NCBI RefSeq assembly: GCF_008056315.1
Contig: NZ_VRKQ01000010.1
Coordinates: 372,001-436,000, forward strand
Length of the DNA stretch: 64,000 bases
From: Seonamhaeicola maritimus
GTDB taxonomy: Bacteria; Bacteroidota; Bacteroidia; Flavobacteriales; Flavobacteriaceae
Direction: 5' to 3'
Part shown: piece after piece, positions 44,950-53,182 of the stretch
How positions within the stretch are numbered: the first letter of the stretch is position 1
Layout of the letters: each line of letters begins with the position of its first letter
Made by a program: the position numbers and the translations under genes
The notes under the pieces: generated by a model
Seen by the model: only the letters and a program-made list of their open reading frames with translations
Databases searched by the model: none
Told to the model about the DNA's origin: nothing

Positions 44950-45312
44950 ATGAAAAAATCAATTATTCTTTTTACATGCCTTTTTTTTGCTTTTTTTAGT
45001 TGCAAACAAGAACAAAAGAGTGGTGAAATAATTTCGGGCGATTATGTCTTTCATGGTGATGCGGCTGTTTTACAGACAGACACTCTAATTTATGGCGTTA
45101 TTATTAATGAGAAAGTGCATGAATTAAATCAAAAAGTTGAACCTTTAAAAAAACAGCCGACAGACATGGTTAAGGTTGAAATTAGAGCAATTATAAATAA
45201 AGAAAAACACGAAACTATTCTTTGGGAAGATAAAATTGAGATTACAGAAATTCTCAATGTAAAAGCGCTTCCTAATGAAGACTATAATAACGTTATAAAA
45301 CTAAGTCAGTAA
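44950..45312 (+). CDS. Small lipoprotein inside the suf operon
   Basis: A 120-residue predicted lipoprotein (FFAFFSCKQEQ, lipobox Cys about 18). The mature part has SGDYVFHGDAAVLQTDTLIYGV and repeated beta-strand spacing, which suggests a small beta domain. I recognise no family. It begins 12 bases after sufB and ends one base before the sufC start, so it must be co-expressed with cytoplasmic Fe-S assembly genes although it acts outside the cytoplasm. Confidence 0.72.
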   Translation: MKKSIILFTCLFFAFFSCKQEQKSGEIISGDYVFHGDAAVLQTDTLIYGVIINEKVHELNQKVEPLKKQPTDMVKVEIRAIINKEKHETILWEDKIEITEILNVKALPNEDYNNVIKLSQ

Positions 45313-45313
45313 T

Positions 45314-46066
45314 ATGTTAAAGATAGAAAATCTACACGCAGGTGTTGAAGATAAAAGTATTTTGAAAGGTATTAATCTTGAAGTAAAACCAGGAGAAGTT
45401 CATGCTATCATGGGTCCAAACGGATCTGGAAAAAGCACCTTGTCATCTGTAATTGCAGGTAAAGAAGAGTACGAAGTATCAGAAGGAAGTATTCTATTTG
45501 AAGGAGAAGACATTGAAGAATTAGCTGCTGAAGAAAGAGCTCACAAAGGCATCTTTTTATCATTTCAATACCCGGTTGAAATACCTGGAGTTTCAGTAAC
45601 AAACTTTGTTAAAACGGCCATTAACGAAACAAGAAAAGCACAAGGGTTGGAGGATATGCCCGCTAAAGACATGCTTAAATTGATTCGAGAAAAATCTGAT
45701 TTATTAGAGATTGATAGAAAGTTTTTATCTCGTTCGCTGAACGAAGGATTTTCCGGAGGTGAAAAGAAACGTAATGAAATCTTTCAAATGGCTATGTTAG
45801 ACCCCAAATTAGCTATTCTTGATGAGACTGATTCTGGGTTAGATATTGATGCGCTTCGTATTGTAGCTAATGGCGTAAATAAACTTAAAGGCGAAAATAA
45901 TGCTGTCATAGTTATTACACACTATCAACGTTTATTAGATCATATCGTTCCCGATTTTGTCCATGTATTACACAATGGTAGAATTGTAAAGTCCGGAACC
46001 AAAGAACTTGCTCATGAGCTTGAAGAAAAAGGATACGATTGGATTAAAGAAGAAGTGAACGCTTAA
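45314..46066 (+). CDS. sufC: Fe-S cluster assembly ATPase SufC
   Basis: A 250-residue ABC-type ATPase: Walker A GPNGSGKST, the signature FSGGEKKRNEI, Walker B LAILDETDSGLD and the H-loop ITHYQR. It works in the SufBCD scaffold without a membrane domain. The ATG lies one base after the lipoprotein stop. Confidence 0.97.
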   Translation: MLKIENLHAGVEDKSILKGINLEVKPGEVHAIMGPNGSGKSTLSSVIAGKEEYEVSEGSILFEGEDIEELAAEERAHKGIFLSFQYPVEIPGVSVTNFVKTAINETRKAQGLEDMPAKDMLKLIREKSDLLEIDRKFLSRSLNEGFSGGEKKRNEIFQMAMLDPKLAILDETDSGLDIDALRIVANGVNKLKGENNAVIVITHYQRLLDHIVPDFVHVLHNGRIVKSGTKELAHELEEKGYDWIKEEVNA

Positions 46067-46076
46067 TAAAAAGCAA

Positions 46077-47390
46077 ATGGATTTAAAAGAAAAACTATTA
46101 TCGTCCTTTCTAGTATTTGAGAATCAAACCGAAATTGATTCTTATGTAAGTGATGTTAGAAATGATGCTATAAAAGCGTTTGAAGAAAAAGGCTTCCCAA
46201 CAAAAAGAGACGAGGCTTGGAAATACACCTCTTTAAACAAACTTTTAAAAGAAGATTATAGCGTATTCCCAAAGCAAGAAAACGCTTTGGAATACAGAGA
46301 GGTTAAAAAATACTTAATCCATGAAATAGACACTTACAAAATTGTATTTATAGATGGAAAGTATTCATCTCACTTATCTGAAACCACGCACGATGGTATG
46401 GATGTATGTTTAATGTCTGCAGCATTAAACAAACCAAAGTACCGCTTAGTAATAGAAAATTACTTTAATAAAGCAGCTACTGATGATAGTTTAACATCGC
46501 TTAATACAGCATTTTCAAAAGAAGGCGCCTATATAAATATCCCAAAGGGAAAGATTGTTGAAAAACCAATCCAAATAATTCACTTTTCAACAGGAAACGA
46601 ATCAGCAACCATGTTGCAACCGCGTAATTTAATTGTGGTTGATGAGAATTCACATGTTCAAATTATAGAGCGTCATCAAAGTTTAACAAGTAACCCAGTA
46701 TTAACCAACAGTGTTACTGAAATATTTGCTAAAAAACGTGCTATTGTCGATTATTATAAAATCCAGAATGACACTATAGATGCTTCTCTAATAGATAACA
46801 CCTTCATAAAGCAAAAGCAAGAAAGTATTGTATCTGTTCATACATTCTCATTTGGAGGGAAATTAACACGTAATAATCTTAATTTCTACCAAGAAGGAGA
46901 ACGTATTGATTCCACTTTAAAAGGTGTTACCATTATTGGCAACAAACAGCATGTAGACCATAATACATTGGTACACCATATAGAACCAAATTGCGAAAGT
47001 CATCAAGACTATAAGGGTATTTTTAATGATAATGCAACAGGTGTTTTTAACGGTAAAGTTGTAGTTGAAAAGGAAGCGCAAAAAACCAATGCATTTCAAG
47101 CAAATAACAATATTTTAATTTCTGACAAAGCAACGATTAACACCAAACCACAATTAGAAATTTTTGCTGATGATGTTAAGTGTTCACACGGTTGTACAAT
47201 TGGTCAATTAGACGAAAGTGCTCTATTTTATATGCGTTCTCGTGGTATTCCTGAAAAGGAAGCCAAAGCTTTATTGATGTACGCTTTTAGTAATAATGTG
47301 CTTAGTTCGGTAAAAATCCCAGAGATTAAACGTCGTATCACAAAAATTATCGCAAATCAATTAGGTGTTGATATTGGTTTCGATTTATAA
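46077..47390 (+). CDS. sufD: Fe-S cluster assembly protein SufD
   Basis: A 437-residue scaffold partner of SufB. N-terminal helical domain with GFPTKRDEAWKYTSL, then the beta-helix with NIPKGKIVEKPIQI, LNFYQEGERI, HHIEPNCESHQDYKGI and KCSHGCTIGQLDESALFYMRSRGIP near the end, matching SufD. Ten bases after sufC. Confidence 0.96.
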   Translation: MDLKEKLLSSFLVFENQTEIDSYVSDVRNDAIKAFEEKGFPTKRDEAWKYTSLNKLLKEDYSVFPKQENALEYREVKKYLIHEIDTYKIVFIDGKYSSHLSETTHDGMDVCLMSAALNKPKYRLVIENYFNKAATDDSLTSLNTAFSKEGAYINIPKGKIVEKPIQIIHFSTGNESATMLQPRNLIVVDENSHVQIIERHQSLTSNPVLTNSVTEIFAKKRAIVDYYKIQNDTIDASLIDNTFIKQKQESIVSVHTFSFGGKLTRNNLNFYQEGERIDSTLKGVTIIGNKQHVDHNTLVHHIEPNCESHQDYKGIFNDNATGVFNGKVVVEKEAQKTNAFQANNNILISDKATINTKPQLEIFADDVKCSHGCTIGQLDESALFYMRSRGIPEKEAKALLMYAFSNNVLSSVKIPEIKRRITKIIANQLGVDIGFDL

Positions 47391-47400
47391 AATATTTAGA

Positions 47401-47470
47401 AGCTATTTCCCGCTATCCGCTGTATCTTTTTCTCGTTCCTCAAAAAAGGATGCCGCTTCTATCGGGGCTA
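47401..47470. repeat. Palindromic repeat element between sufD and sufS
   Basis: A stretch reading CCCGCTATCCGCTGTATC...AAAAAAGGATGCCGCTTCTATCGGGG: imperfect inverted repeat with poly-T and poly-A arms around a CTCGTTCCTC centre. I recall closely similar units dispersed in flavobacterial genomes. It lies in the only long gap of the suf operon. Confidence 0.58.
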
Positions 47471-47480
47471 AAACAAAAGT

Positions 47481-48695
47481 ATGTTAGACGTTGAAGCAAT
47501 AAGAAAAGATTTTCCCATTCTTTCAAGAGAAGTTAATGGTAAACCTTTAGTATATTTTGATAATGCTGCAACATCTCAGACACCGCAACAAGTTATTCAT
47601 GCTATTGTAGATTATTATTCAAACTTCAATGCCAATATTCATAGAGGCGTACATACCTTAAGTCAAGAGGCAACAGATTTGTACGAACAATCAAGACAAA
47701 AGATACAAGCACATTTCAATGCTAAGTTTTCGCATGAAATCATATTCACATCAGGAACAACACATGGTATTAATTTAGTTGCCAATGGCTTTTCATCTAT
47801 CTTAAAAACAGGAGATGAAATCATTGTTTCGGCTTTAGAGCACCATAGCAATATTGTACCTTGGCAAATGCTTTGTGAACATACTGGTGCTAATCTTAAA
47901 GTCATTCCTATGAATGATCAAGGAGAGTTGGTAATGTCCGAATATGATAATCTGCTTTCTGAAAACACAAAATTGGTGTTTACAAATCATATTTCGAATG
48001 CTTTGGGAACTATAAATCCTATTGAATATATTATCAAAAAAGCGCATGCTGTTGGAGCTGCTGTTTTAATTGATGGTGCACAAGCATGTCCACATATTAA
48101 ACCAGATGTTCAGGCTTTAGACGTTGATTTTTATGTGGCTTCCGCTCATAAAATGTGTGGACCAACAGGTGTTGGTATGCTTTACGGTAAAGAAGCATGG
48201 TTAAATAAACTACCGCCATATCAGGGTGGAGGTGAAATGATTGCCGAAGTTACTTTTGAAAAAACCACCTACGCAGATTTACCTCATAAATTTGAAGCAG
48301 GCACACCAAACATAGCTGGAGGTATCGTTTTTGGCACTGCAATAGACTATATGAATAGTATAGGGTTCGATGCAGTTGCCCAATATGAAAATGAATTACT
48401 TGAATACGCTACCGAAAAATTGTTATCAATTGATGGTTTAAAAATCTACGGGACCTCAAAACATAAAACTTCTGTATTATCATTCAATTTAGAAGGTATT
48501 CATCCTTATGATGTTGGGTCTATTTTAGATAAATTAGGTATTGCTGTACGCACGGGTCACCACTGTGCACAACCCATTATGGATTACTACAAAATCCCTG
48601 GAACAATAAGAGCTTCTTTCGCTTTTTATAACACCAAATCTGAAATTGATGCTTTGGTTGAAGGCGTTAAGAAAGCTAAAAAGATGTTGTCTTAA
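47481..48695 (+). CDS. sufS: Cysteine desulfurase SufS
   Basis: A 404-residue PLP-dependent enzyme releasing sulphur from cysteine for Fe-S assembly. YFDNAATSQTPQ at the start, the PLP-binding Lys in ASAHKMCGPTGVGMLYG (about 226), and the active-site Cys in RTGHHCAQPIM (about 361) in the short SufS-type loop. Its partner SufE is encoded 2.1 kb downstream. Confidence 0.97.
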   Translation: MLDVEAIRKDFPILSREVNGKPLVYFDNAATSQTPQQVIHAIVDYYSNFNANIHRGVHTLSQEATDLYEQSRQKIQAHFNAKFSHEIIFTSGTTHGINLVANGFSSILKTGDEIIVSALEHHSNIVPWQMLCEHTGANLKVIPMNDQGELVMSEYDNLLSENTKLVFTNHISNALGTINPIEYIIKKAHAVGAAVLIDGAQACPHIKPDVQALDVDFYVASAHKMCGPTGVGMLYGKEAWLNKLPPYQGGGEMIAEVTFEKTTYADLPHKFEAGTPNIAGGIVFGTAIDYMNSIGFDAVAQYENELLEYATEKLLSIDGLKIYGTSKHKTSVLSFNLEGIHPYDVGSILDKLGIAVRTGHHCAQPIMDYYKIPGTIRASFAFYNTKSEIDALVEGVKKAKKMLS

Positions 48696-48816
48696 ACAAT
48701 TATTTTCTGACATCCCTCACAGTTTATCGAATTTTTGAGTCGTCATTTCAGATTTAATTTAAAGGTTTCGTTAAAAAATGATATCTTAATCAACGACTAA
48801 TTCAAATTATATATTT

Positions 48817-49932
48817 ATGAAAAAATTACTTTTTGGTTTAACAGCTTTAGGATTACTATTTCTTGGTTGTGAAGAAGACACTCAAAACCGGGATCAAGAA
48901 TTGATCCAAGACACCATTGATATGAGTGATTTTTATGTCTATACTAGTCCAGAAGAAAATAATGTTGCAGCTAAACAAACTAATGAGAAAAGCAATTTTA
49001 AATCATGCTTTTCAATGCAAAACTTAAATCATCAACTTGCCAAGAATTCAGGTTTAGAGAAAAAAATGTTTGATATTGAACATCACACCAGAGCTTTAAT
49101 TACTGCAAAAAAAGGCGGGAATGGTAATGGTGGTGGACGCCCTGGTGGTGGAAACGGAGGAGGGGAAGACCCCATTGTATTTGAAGGTACTGTAACTATT
49201 CCTGTTGTAGTTCATGTACTACACAGAGCAGGGACTAATGAAAATATTAGTAGTACACAAATTAACAATCAAATTAAGGTTCTTAATGATGCCTTTAATG
49301 GAACTGACGCTGACAGCAACAACATACCTAATGAATTTGTTGGAGTAAAAGCTGGAAATATCAATATTCAATTTGTACTAAATGATATTACAAGAAAGGA
49401 AACAAACAAAACCTCATGGCCATATTCAAGTGCTGAAGAAATGAAACATTCTGAACTTGGAGGTGTGGACGCTTGGGACACCAGTAAATATCTTAACATT
49501 TGGGTGGTAAGTCAGATACCTTACGGCGGCGGAAGAATATTAGGTTATGCGCAATTCCCTGGGGGAAACTCAGAAACCGATGGTGTTGTTATGGACTATA
49601 ATGACTTTGGTACTGGCGGAACTGCTACCTACCCTAATAATCTTGGCAAAGTAACCGTTCATGAAGTAGGGCACTGGTTAAACTTACGTCATATTTGGGG
49701 AGATGGAAGATGCAAACAAGATGATTTTGTATCCGACACTCCTAATTCAGACAGAGCTAATAGAGGTTGCCCTTTGTACCCTACAGTACATTGCAGAAGT
49801 AACGATATGACTATGAATTACATGGATTATACTGATGACAGATGTTTATTTATGTTTACCCAGGGGCAAACTGACAGAATGCGTGCACTCTTTGCGTCAG
49901 GTGGTGCTCGTGAAAGCTTTGTTCTTCCATAA
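48817..49932 (+). CDS. M43-type zinc metalloprotease lipoprotein
   Basis: A 371-residue lipoprotein (lipobox LFLGC). After a low-complexity Gly-rich linker (GNGNGGGRPGGGNGGGE, about 99-116) comes a metalloprotease domain with the zinc motif HEVGHWLNLRH (His, Glu, His, His) and a Met-turn in TMNYMDYTDDRCLFMFT, as in pappalysin-like M43 peptidases. It should act at the cell surface. Co-directional with suf, but it has a 121-base gap before it and a terminator after it. Confidence 0.85.
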   Translation: MKKLLFGLTALGLLFLGCEEDTQNRDQELIQDTIDMSDFYVYTSPEENNVAAKQTNEKSNFKSCFSMQNLNHQLAKNSGLEKKMFDIEHHTRALITAKKGGNGNGGGRPGGGNGGGEDPIVFEGTVTIPVVVHVLHRAGTNENISSTQINNQIKVLNDAFNGTDADSNNIPNEFVGVKAGNINIQFVLNDITRKETNKTSWPYSSAEEMKHSELGGVDAWDTSKYLNIWVVSQIPYGGGRILGYAQFPGGNSETDGVVMDYNDFGTGGTATYPNNLGKVTVHEVGHWLNLRHIWGDGRCKQDDFVSDTPNSDRANRGCPLYPTVHCRSNDMTMNYMDYTDDRCLFMFTQGQTDRMRALFASGGARESFVLP

Positions 49933-49959
49933 ACATTATTGGATAAATACAAGAATATT

Positions 49960-49987
49960 AAAGACGCTTACTTTGGCGTCTTTTTTG
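49960..49987 (+). terminator. Terminator of the M43 protease gene
   Basis: AAGACGC, 8-nt loop, GCGTCTTTTTT. Confidence 0.82.
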
Positions 49988-50013
49988 TGCATTAAGTTTT
50001 AAAATTCCTAATT

Positions 50014-50781
50014 ATGAAATGGATATTGATTCTTTTCAGTGTTATTACAATGAAAACTTGTGATAATCAAAGCGTACAAAAACAAGTCACCATGTTAAAT
50101 GATACCTACAACATAACCACCTTAAACAGCAAAGACGTTTCAGATTTCAAACTAAATATTGCATTTTATAATTCTACTAAACAAGTATCAGGATTCTCAG
50201 GGTGTAATCGTTTTTTTGGTTCTTACACCATTGAAGGCAAAACCTTAAAATTGGGACCATTGGCGTCAACAAGAAAAATGTGCCCCCCAGAATTCAACAC
50301 TATAGAAAATGAAATGTTAGACATTCTCTCAAAAGAAATTACTTTTTCAAAAGAGAATTCATTTTTGAGACTTCTAGAAAACAAAATACTCCTAATTGAA
50401 GCTGTTAAGAAAGAGACACGCAATCAATCTATGTCATTTGAGTACTCTCAACATTCTCGAGGAATCTATCAAAATATAAGTATCAACAAAAAATCTATTA
50501 CAATTAAAAATAAAAGAGAAGGAGATGTAATAGTAACAGGTTGTAGTGAAGAACAATGGCAGAAAATTATGGATGCCATTGAAGATATAGATATAGAAAA
50601 TATTCAAAATCTTGAAGCGCCTTCCCAAAAAAGACTATATGATGGTGCTGCTATTGCTAAATTGAAGGTGACTTTTGAAGGCAAAATATATGAAACCCCA
50701 ATTTTTGACCACGGCAATCCGCATGCAGAAATCGCCAATCTTGTTAAAGAAATCTTATCAATAGCTCAAAACATTGAATAG
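50014..50781 (+). CDS. META-domain protein
   Basis: A 255-residue exported protein (MKWILILFSVITMKTC; the Cys at 16 makes a weak lipobox). Residues about 25-130 form a META/HslJ domain with VSGFSGCNRFFGSY, GPLASTRKMCPPE and LLENKILLIE. A second domain (130-255) with GDVIVTGCSEEQWQKIM and RLYDGAAIAKL is seen with META in Bacteroidota and is uncharacterised. HslJ-like domains are linked to envelope stress. It sits between the protease gene and sufE with its own 5' spacer of 80 bases. Confidence 0.72.
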   Translation: MKWILILFSVITMKTCDNQSVQKQVTMLNDTYNITTLNSKDVSDFKLNIAFYNSTKQVSGFSGCNRFFGSYTIEGKTLKLGPLASTRKMCPPEFNTIENEMLDILSKEITFSKENSFLRLLENKILLIEAVKKETRNQSMSFEYSQHSRGIYQNISINKKSITIKNKREGDVIVTGCSEEQWQKIMDAIEDIDIENIQNLEAPSQKRLYDGAAIAKLKVTFEGKIYETPIFDHGNPHAEIANLVKEILSIAQNIE

Positions 50782-50804
50782 CAACTTTTCTTATTGTATT
50801 TTTG
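50774..50804 (+). promoter_or_regulatory. Promoter of sufE
   Basis: TTG, 20 nt, TATTTTTG, ending 16 nt before the GTG that opens sufE; starts inside the end of the META-domain gene. Confidence 0.72.
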
Positions 50805-50820
50805 TTTAAAATTTGACACT

Positions 50821-51243
50821 GTGACAATTGAAGAAATTCAAAACGAAATCATAGACGAGTTCTCAATGTTTGAAGATTGGGAAGAGCGTTACCAATACAT
50901 GATAGATTTAGGGAAAGAATTACCCTTAATTGACGACCAATACAAAACGGACAGCAATATTATTAAAGGTTGCCAAAGTAAAGTATGGGTTCATGCCGAA
51001 ATGAAAGACGATAAATTAGAATTTACAGCTGATAGTGATGCTATCATTACTAAAGGCATCATTGCTATTTTAATTAGAACGTTTTCAAATCAGCATCCAA
51101 AAGATATCATTGATGCAGACACTAGCTTTATAGATGATATTGGTTTAAAAGAACATTTATCACCTACTAGGGCCAATGGTTTAGTAAGTATGGTAAAACA
51201 GTTAAAAATGTACGCCATTGCATATCAAACTCAGTTAAACTAA
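50821..51243 (+). CDS. sufE: Sulphur acceptor protein SufE
   Basis: A 140-residue SufE that takes the persulphide sulphur from SufS; the acceptor Cys is in IIKGCQSKVWV (about residue 51). I start it at GTG 50821 (MTIEEIQNEIIDEF, typical for the family), since the promoter -7 element lies at 50797-50804 and any longer frame would begin inside it with a TTG. It leads a three-gene run with the SufT-like and DUF2480 genes. Confidence 0.93.
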   Translation: MTIEEIQNEIIDEFSMFEDWEERYQYMIDLGKELPLIDDQYKTDSNIIKGCQSKVWVHAEMKDDKLEFTADSDAIITKGIIAILIRTFSNQHPKDIIDADTSFIDDIGLKEHLSPTRANGLVSMVKQLKMYAIAYQTQLN

Positions 51244-51249
51244 TTAATT

Positions 51250-51576
51250 ATGAGTGAAACAAAAATAGACACAGCCTTGTTAGGCGAAAAAATAGTAAAC
51301 GTTTTAAAAAGCATTTACGACCCTGAAATCCCAGTAGATATTTACGAACTAGGGCTTATTTACGATGTATTTGTAAACGAAGATTACGATGTAAAAATCT
51401 TAATGACTTTAACAACGCCTAATTGTCCGGTAGCAGAAACCTTGCCATTAGAAGTTGAAGAAAAAGTAAAATCTTTAGATGAAGTAAAAAGCGCTGAAGT
51501 AGAAATTACTTTTGATCCACCATGGACTCAAGACTTAATGAGCGAAGAAGCAAAGTTGGAATTAGGTATGCTTTAA
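51250..51576 (+). CDS. DUF59/SufT-like Fe-S maturation protein
   Basis: A 108-residue MIP18/PaaD-type protein: YDPEIPVDIYELGLIYDV, TLTTPNCPVAETLP with the conserved Cys, and EITFDPPWTQDLMSEEAK at the end. Such proteins (SufT) help mature Fe-S proteins. It follows sufE by six bases, which supports the role. Confidence 0.92.
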   Translation: MSETKIDTALLGEKIVNVLKSIYDPEIPVDIYELGLIYDVFVNEDYDVKILMTLTTPNCPVAETLPLEVEEKVKSLDEVKSAEVEITFDPPWTQDLMSEEAKLELGML

Positions 51577-51628
51577 TCTAACCTGTTTGTAACCCTTTAG
51601 CAGGAATCACAGTAAGACAACTATAAAA

Positions 51629-52135
51629 ATGCCAAACGAAATCATAAATCGCGTAGCGAATAGCAAACTTGTTACCCTAGACCTTGAGGATTTTTATCCG
51701 GAGGGCAATCGTATTGTGTTTGATATTAAAGACTGGTTATTTGAAGGTTTCGTTTTACGAGAAAAAGATTTTAGAACTCAAGTTTCTGAATTTGATTGGT
51801 CAAAATACCAAGATAATTATATTGCTTTAACTTGCAGTACAGATGCTATTATTCCTGGGTGGGCTTATATGCTTTTAACCGTTCAATTGCAGCCTTATGC
51901 CAAAAAAGTAGTTGTGGGTGATTTAGAAATCTTGGAAGCTTCTATTTACCATGATATCATAAATAATCTTAGCATTGATGAATTTCAAGACAAACCAATC
52001 ATTATAAAAGGTTGTTCTAATAAACCTGTCCCACAAAACGCATACATTATGTTAACTAACAAGCTTAAACCCGTTGCTAAATCAATTATGTACGGTGAAG
52101 CATGCTCTTCCGTTCCGCTTTATAAAAACAAATAA
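51629..52135 (+). CDS. DUF2480 family protein
   Basis: A 168-residue cytoplasmic protein that matches DUF2480, a Bacteroidota family of unknown function. Conserved-looking stretches are LVTLDLEDFYPEGNR, TCSTDAIIPGWAYMLLT and KGCSNKPVPQNAYIML. No catalytic motif is seen beyond two isolated Cys. Its place after sufE and the SufT-like gene is typical and suggests a link to Fe-S metabolism, which is inference. Confidence 0.75.
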   Translation: MPNEIINRVANSKLVTLDLEDFYPEGNRIVFDIKDWLFEGFVLREKDFRTQVSEFDWSKYQDNYIALTCSTDAIIPGWAYMLLTVQLQPYAKKVVVGDLEILEASIYHDIINNLSIDEFQDKPIIIKGCSNKPVPQNAYIMLTNKLKPVAKSIMYGEACSSVPLYKNK

Positions 52136-52174
52136 TTTTCCTGTGACCTTCATTTAAAAAAAGGGTCTAAACTT

Positions 52175-52182
52175 TATATTTG
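52175..52182 (+). promoter_or_regulatory. -7 promoter element of the DUF3078 gene
   Basis: TATATTTG, 26 nt before the ATG; -33 region only TTTA. Confidence 0.6.
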
Positions 52183-52207
52183 CAAAAAATTTAACAATTT
52201 CAAAGAC

Positions 52208-53134
52208 ATGAAAAAAGTACTACTATTATGTTTTCTGTTTATTGGTGTATTTTCAATAAATGCCCAAACTAAAGAAGAATTACAAACTAAAAAAGCCGAA
52301 AAACAATCGGAAGCTGATGCTGCTCAAAAAGAAGCAAATGCTTTACAAGCGCAAATTGATGCTCTACCAGGCTGGAGAACTGGAGCCTTTGGGACTATAG
52401 GTGGAAGTCTATCAAACTTTAACAATTGGTATGCACAAGGTTCACCAAATAACAATTCTGGTAACATAGGCTTTACCGTAAATGCTTATGCTAACTTAAT
52501 TGAAGATAAGTTCTTTTGGAGAAATGCTTTAACCACTAATCTTAACTGGGTTAAATTAGATGACAAGGATGACCCAAATGATGATGACGATTTTAACCCC
52601 ACTACAGATGTGTTTAACATATCGTCTCTTTATGGAAAAAAATTAAGTGAGAAATTCGCGATTTCTGGTATGGGTGAGTACAGAACTACATTGTTAGACA
52701 ACTTCAATGACCCAGGTTATTTAGATTTGGGGATTGGTGCAACATGGACACCTGCTGAAAACTTAGTGGTTGTTATACATCCATTAAACTACAATTTTGT
52801 ATTTAGTAGCGGCGACACTGTTTTTGAATCATCTTTAGGTGCCAAAATAGTAGCAGATTATACAAGACAAATTGGTGCTATAAACTTTAAAACAAACTTT
52901 TCTACGTTCCAAAGTTATAAGAGCGGAGACTACTCTAGCTGGACATGGACTAACTCTTTTGGCTACACCCTTTGGAAAATGATTGGAGTAGGTTTTGATT
53001 TTGGTTTAAGAAGCAACAAGCAAGAAGCTTTAAACTATGCTTTAGCGCAAAACCCAGCTACGGCAACTGGTTTTGATGACGTTGACAATGATTTACAAAC
53101 CTATTGGACTTTAGGTTTAAGCTATAAGTTCTAA
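52208..53134 (+). CDS. DUF3078 outer-membrane protein
   Basis: A 308-residue exported protein with signal peptide (SINAQ) and a short coiled coil rich in Lys, Glu, Ala and Gln (22-50), then a beta-barrel-like region starting GWRTGAFGTIGGSLSNFNNWYAQG and ending in LGLSYKF. The family, DUF3078, is a Bacteroidota outer-membrane group of unknown function. It has its own promoter and a terminator shared with hflX. Confidence 0.8.
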   Translation: MKKVLLLCFLFIGVFSINAQTKEELQTKKAEKQSEADAAQKEANALQAQIDALPGWRTGAFGTIGGSLSNFNNWYAQGSPNNNSGNIGFTVNAYANLIEDKFFWRNALTTNLNWVKLDDKDDPNDDDDFNPTTDVFNISSLYGKKLSEKFAISGMGEYRTTLLDNFNDPGYLDLGIGATWTPAENLVVVIHPLNYNFVFSSGDTVFESSLGAKIVADYTRQIGAINFKTNFSTFQSYKSGDYSSWTWTNSFGYTLWKMIGVGFDFGLRSNKQEALNYALAQNPATATGFDDVDNDLQTYWTLGLSYKF

Positions 53135-53152
53135 GTTGAAACTATTATAAAT

Positions 53153-53182
53153 AAAAAAGGCATCTTTTAAGATGCCTTTTTA
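53153..53182. terminator. Bidirectional terminator DUF3078 / hflX
   Basis: AAAAAAGGCATCTT, TT, AAGATGCCTTTTT between convergent genes. Confidence 0.86.

Noticed and set aside
48696-48816. Promoter or repeat in the sufS to M43 protease spacer
   Set aside because: Only weak TAnnTTTG-like strings; nothing that stands out from the AT-rich background.
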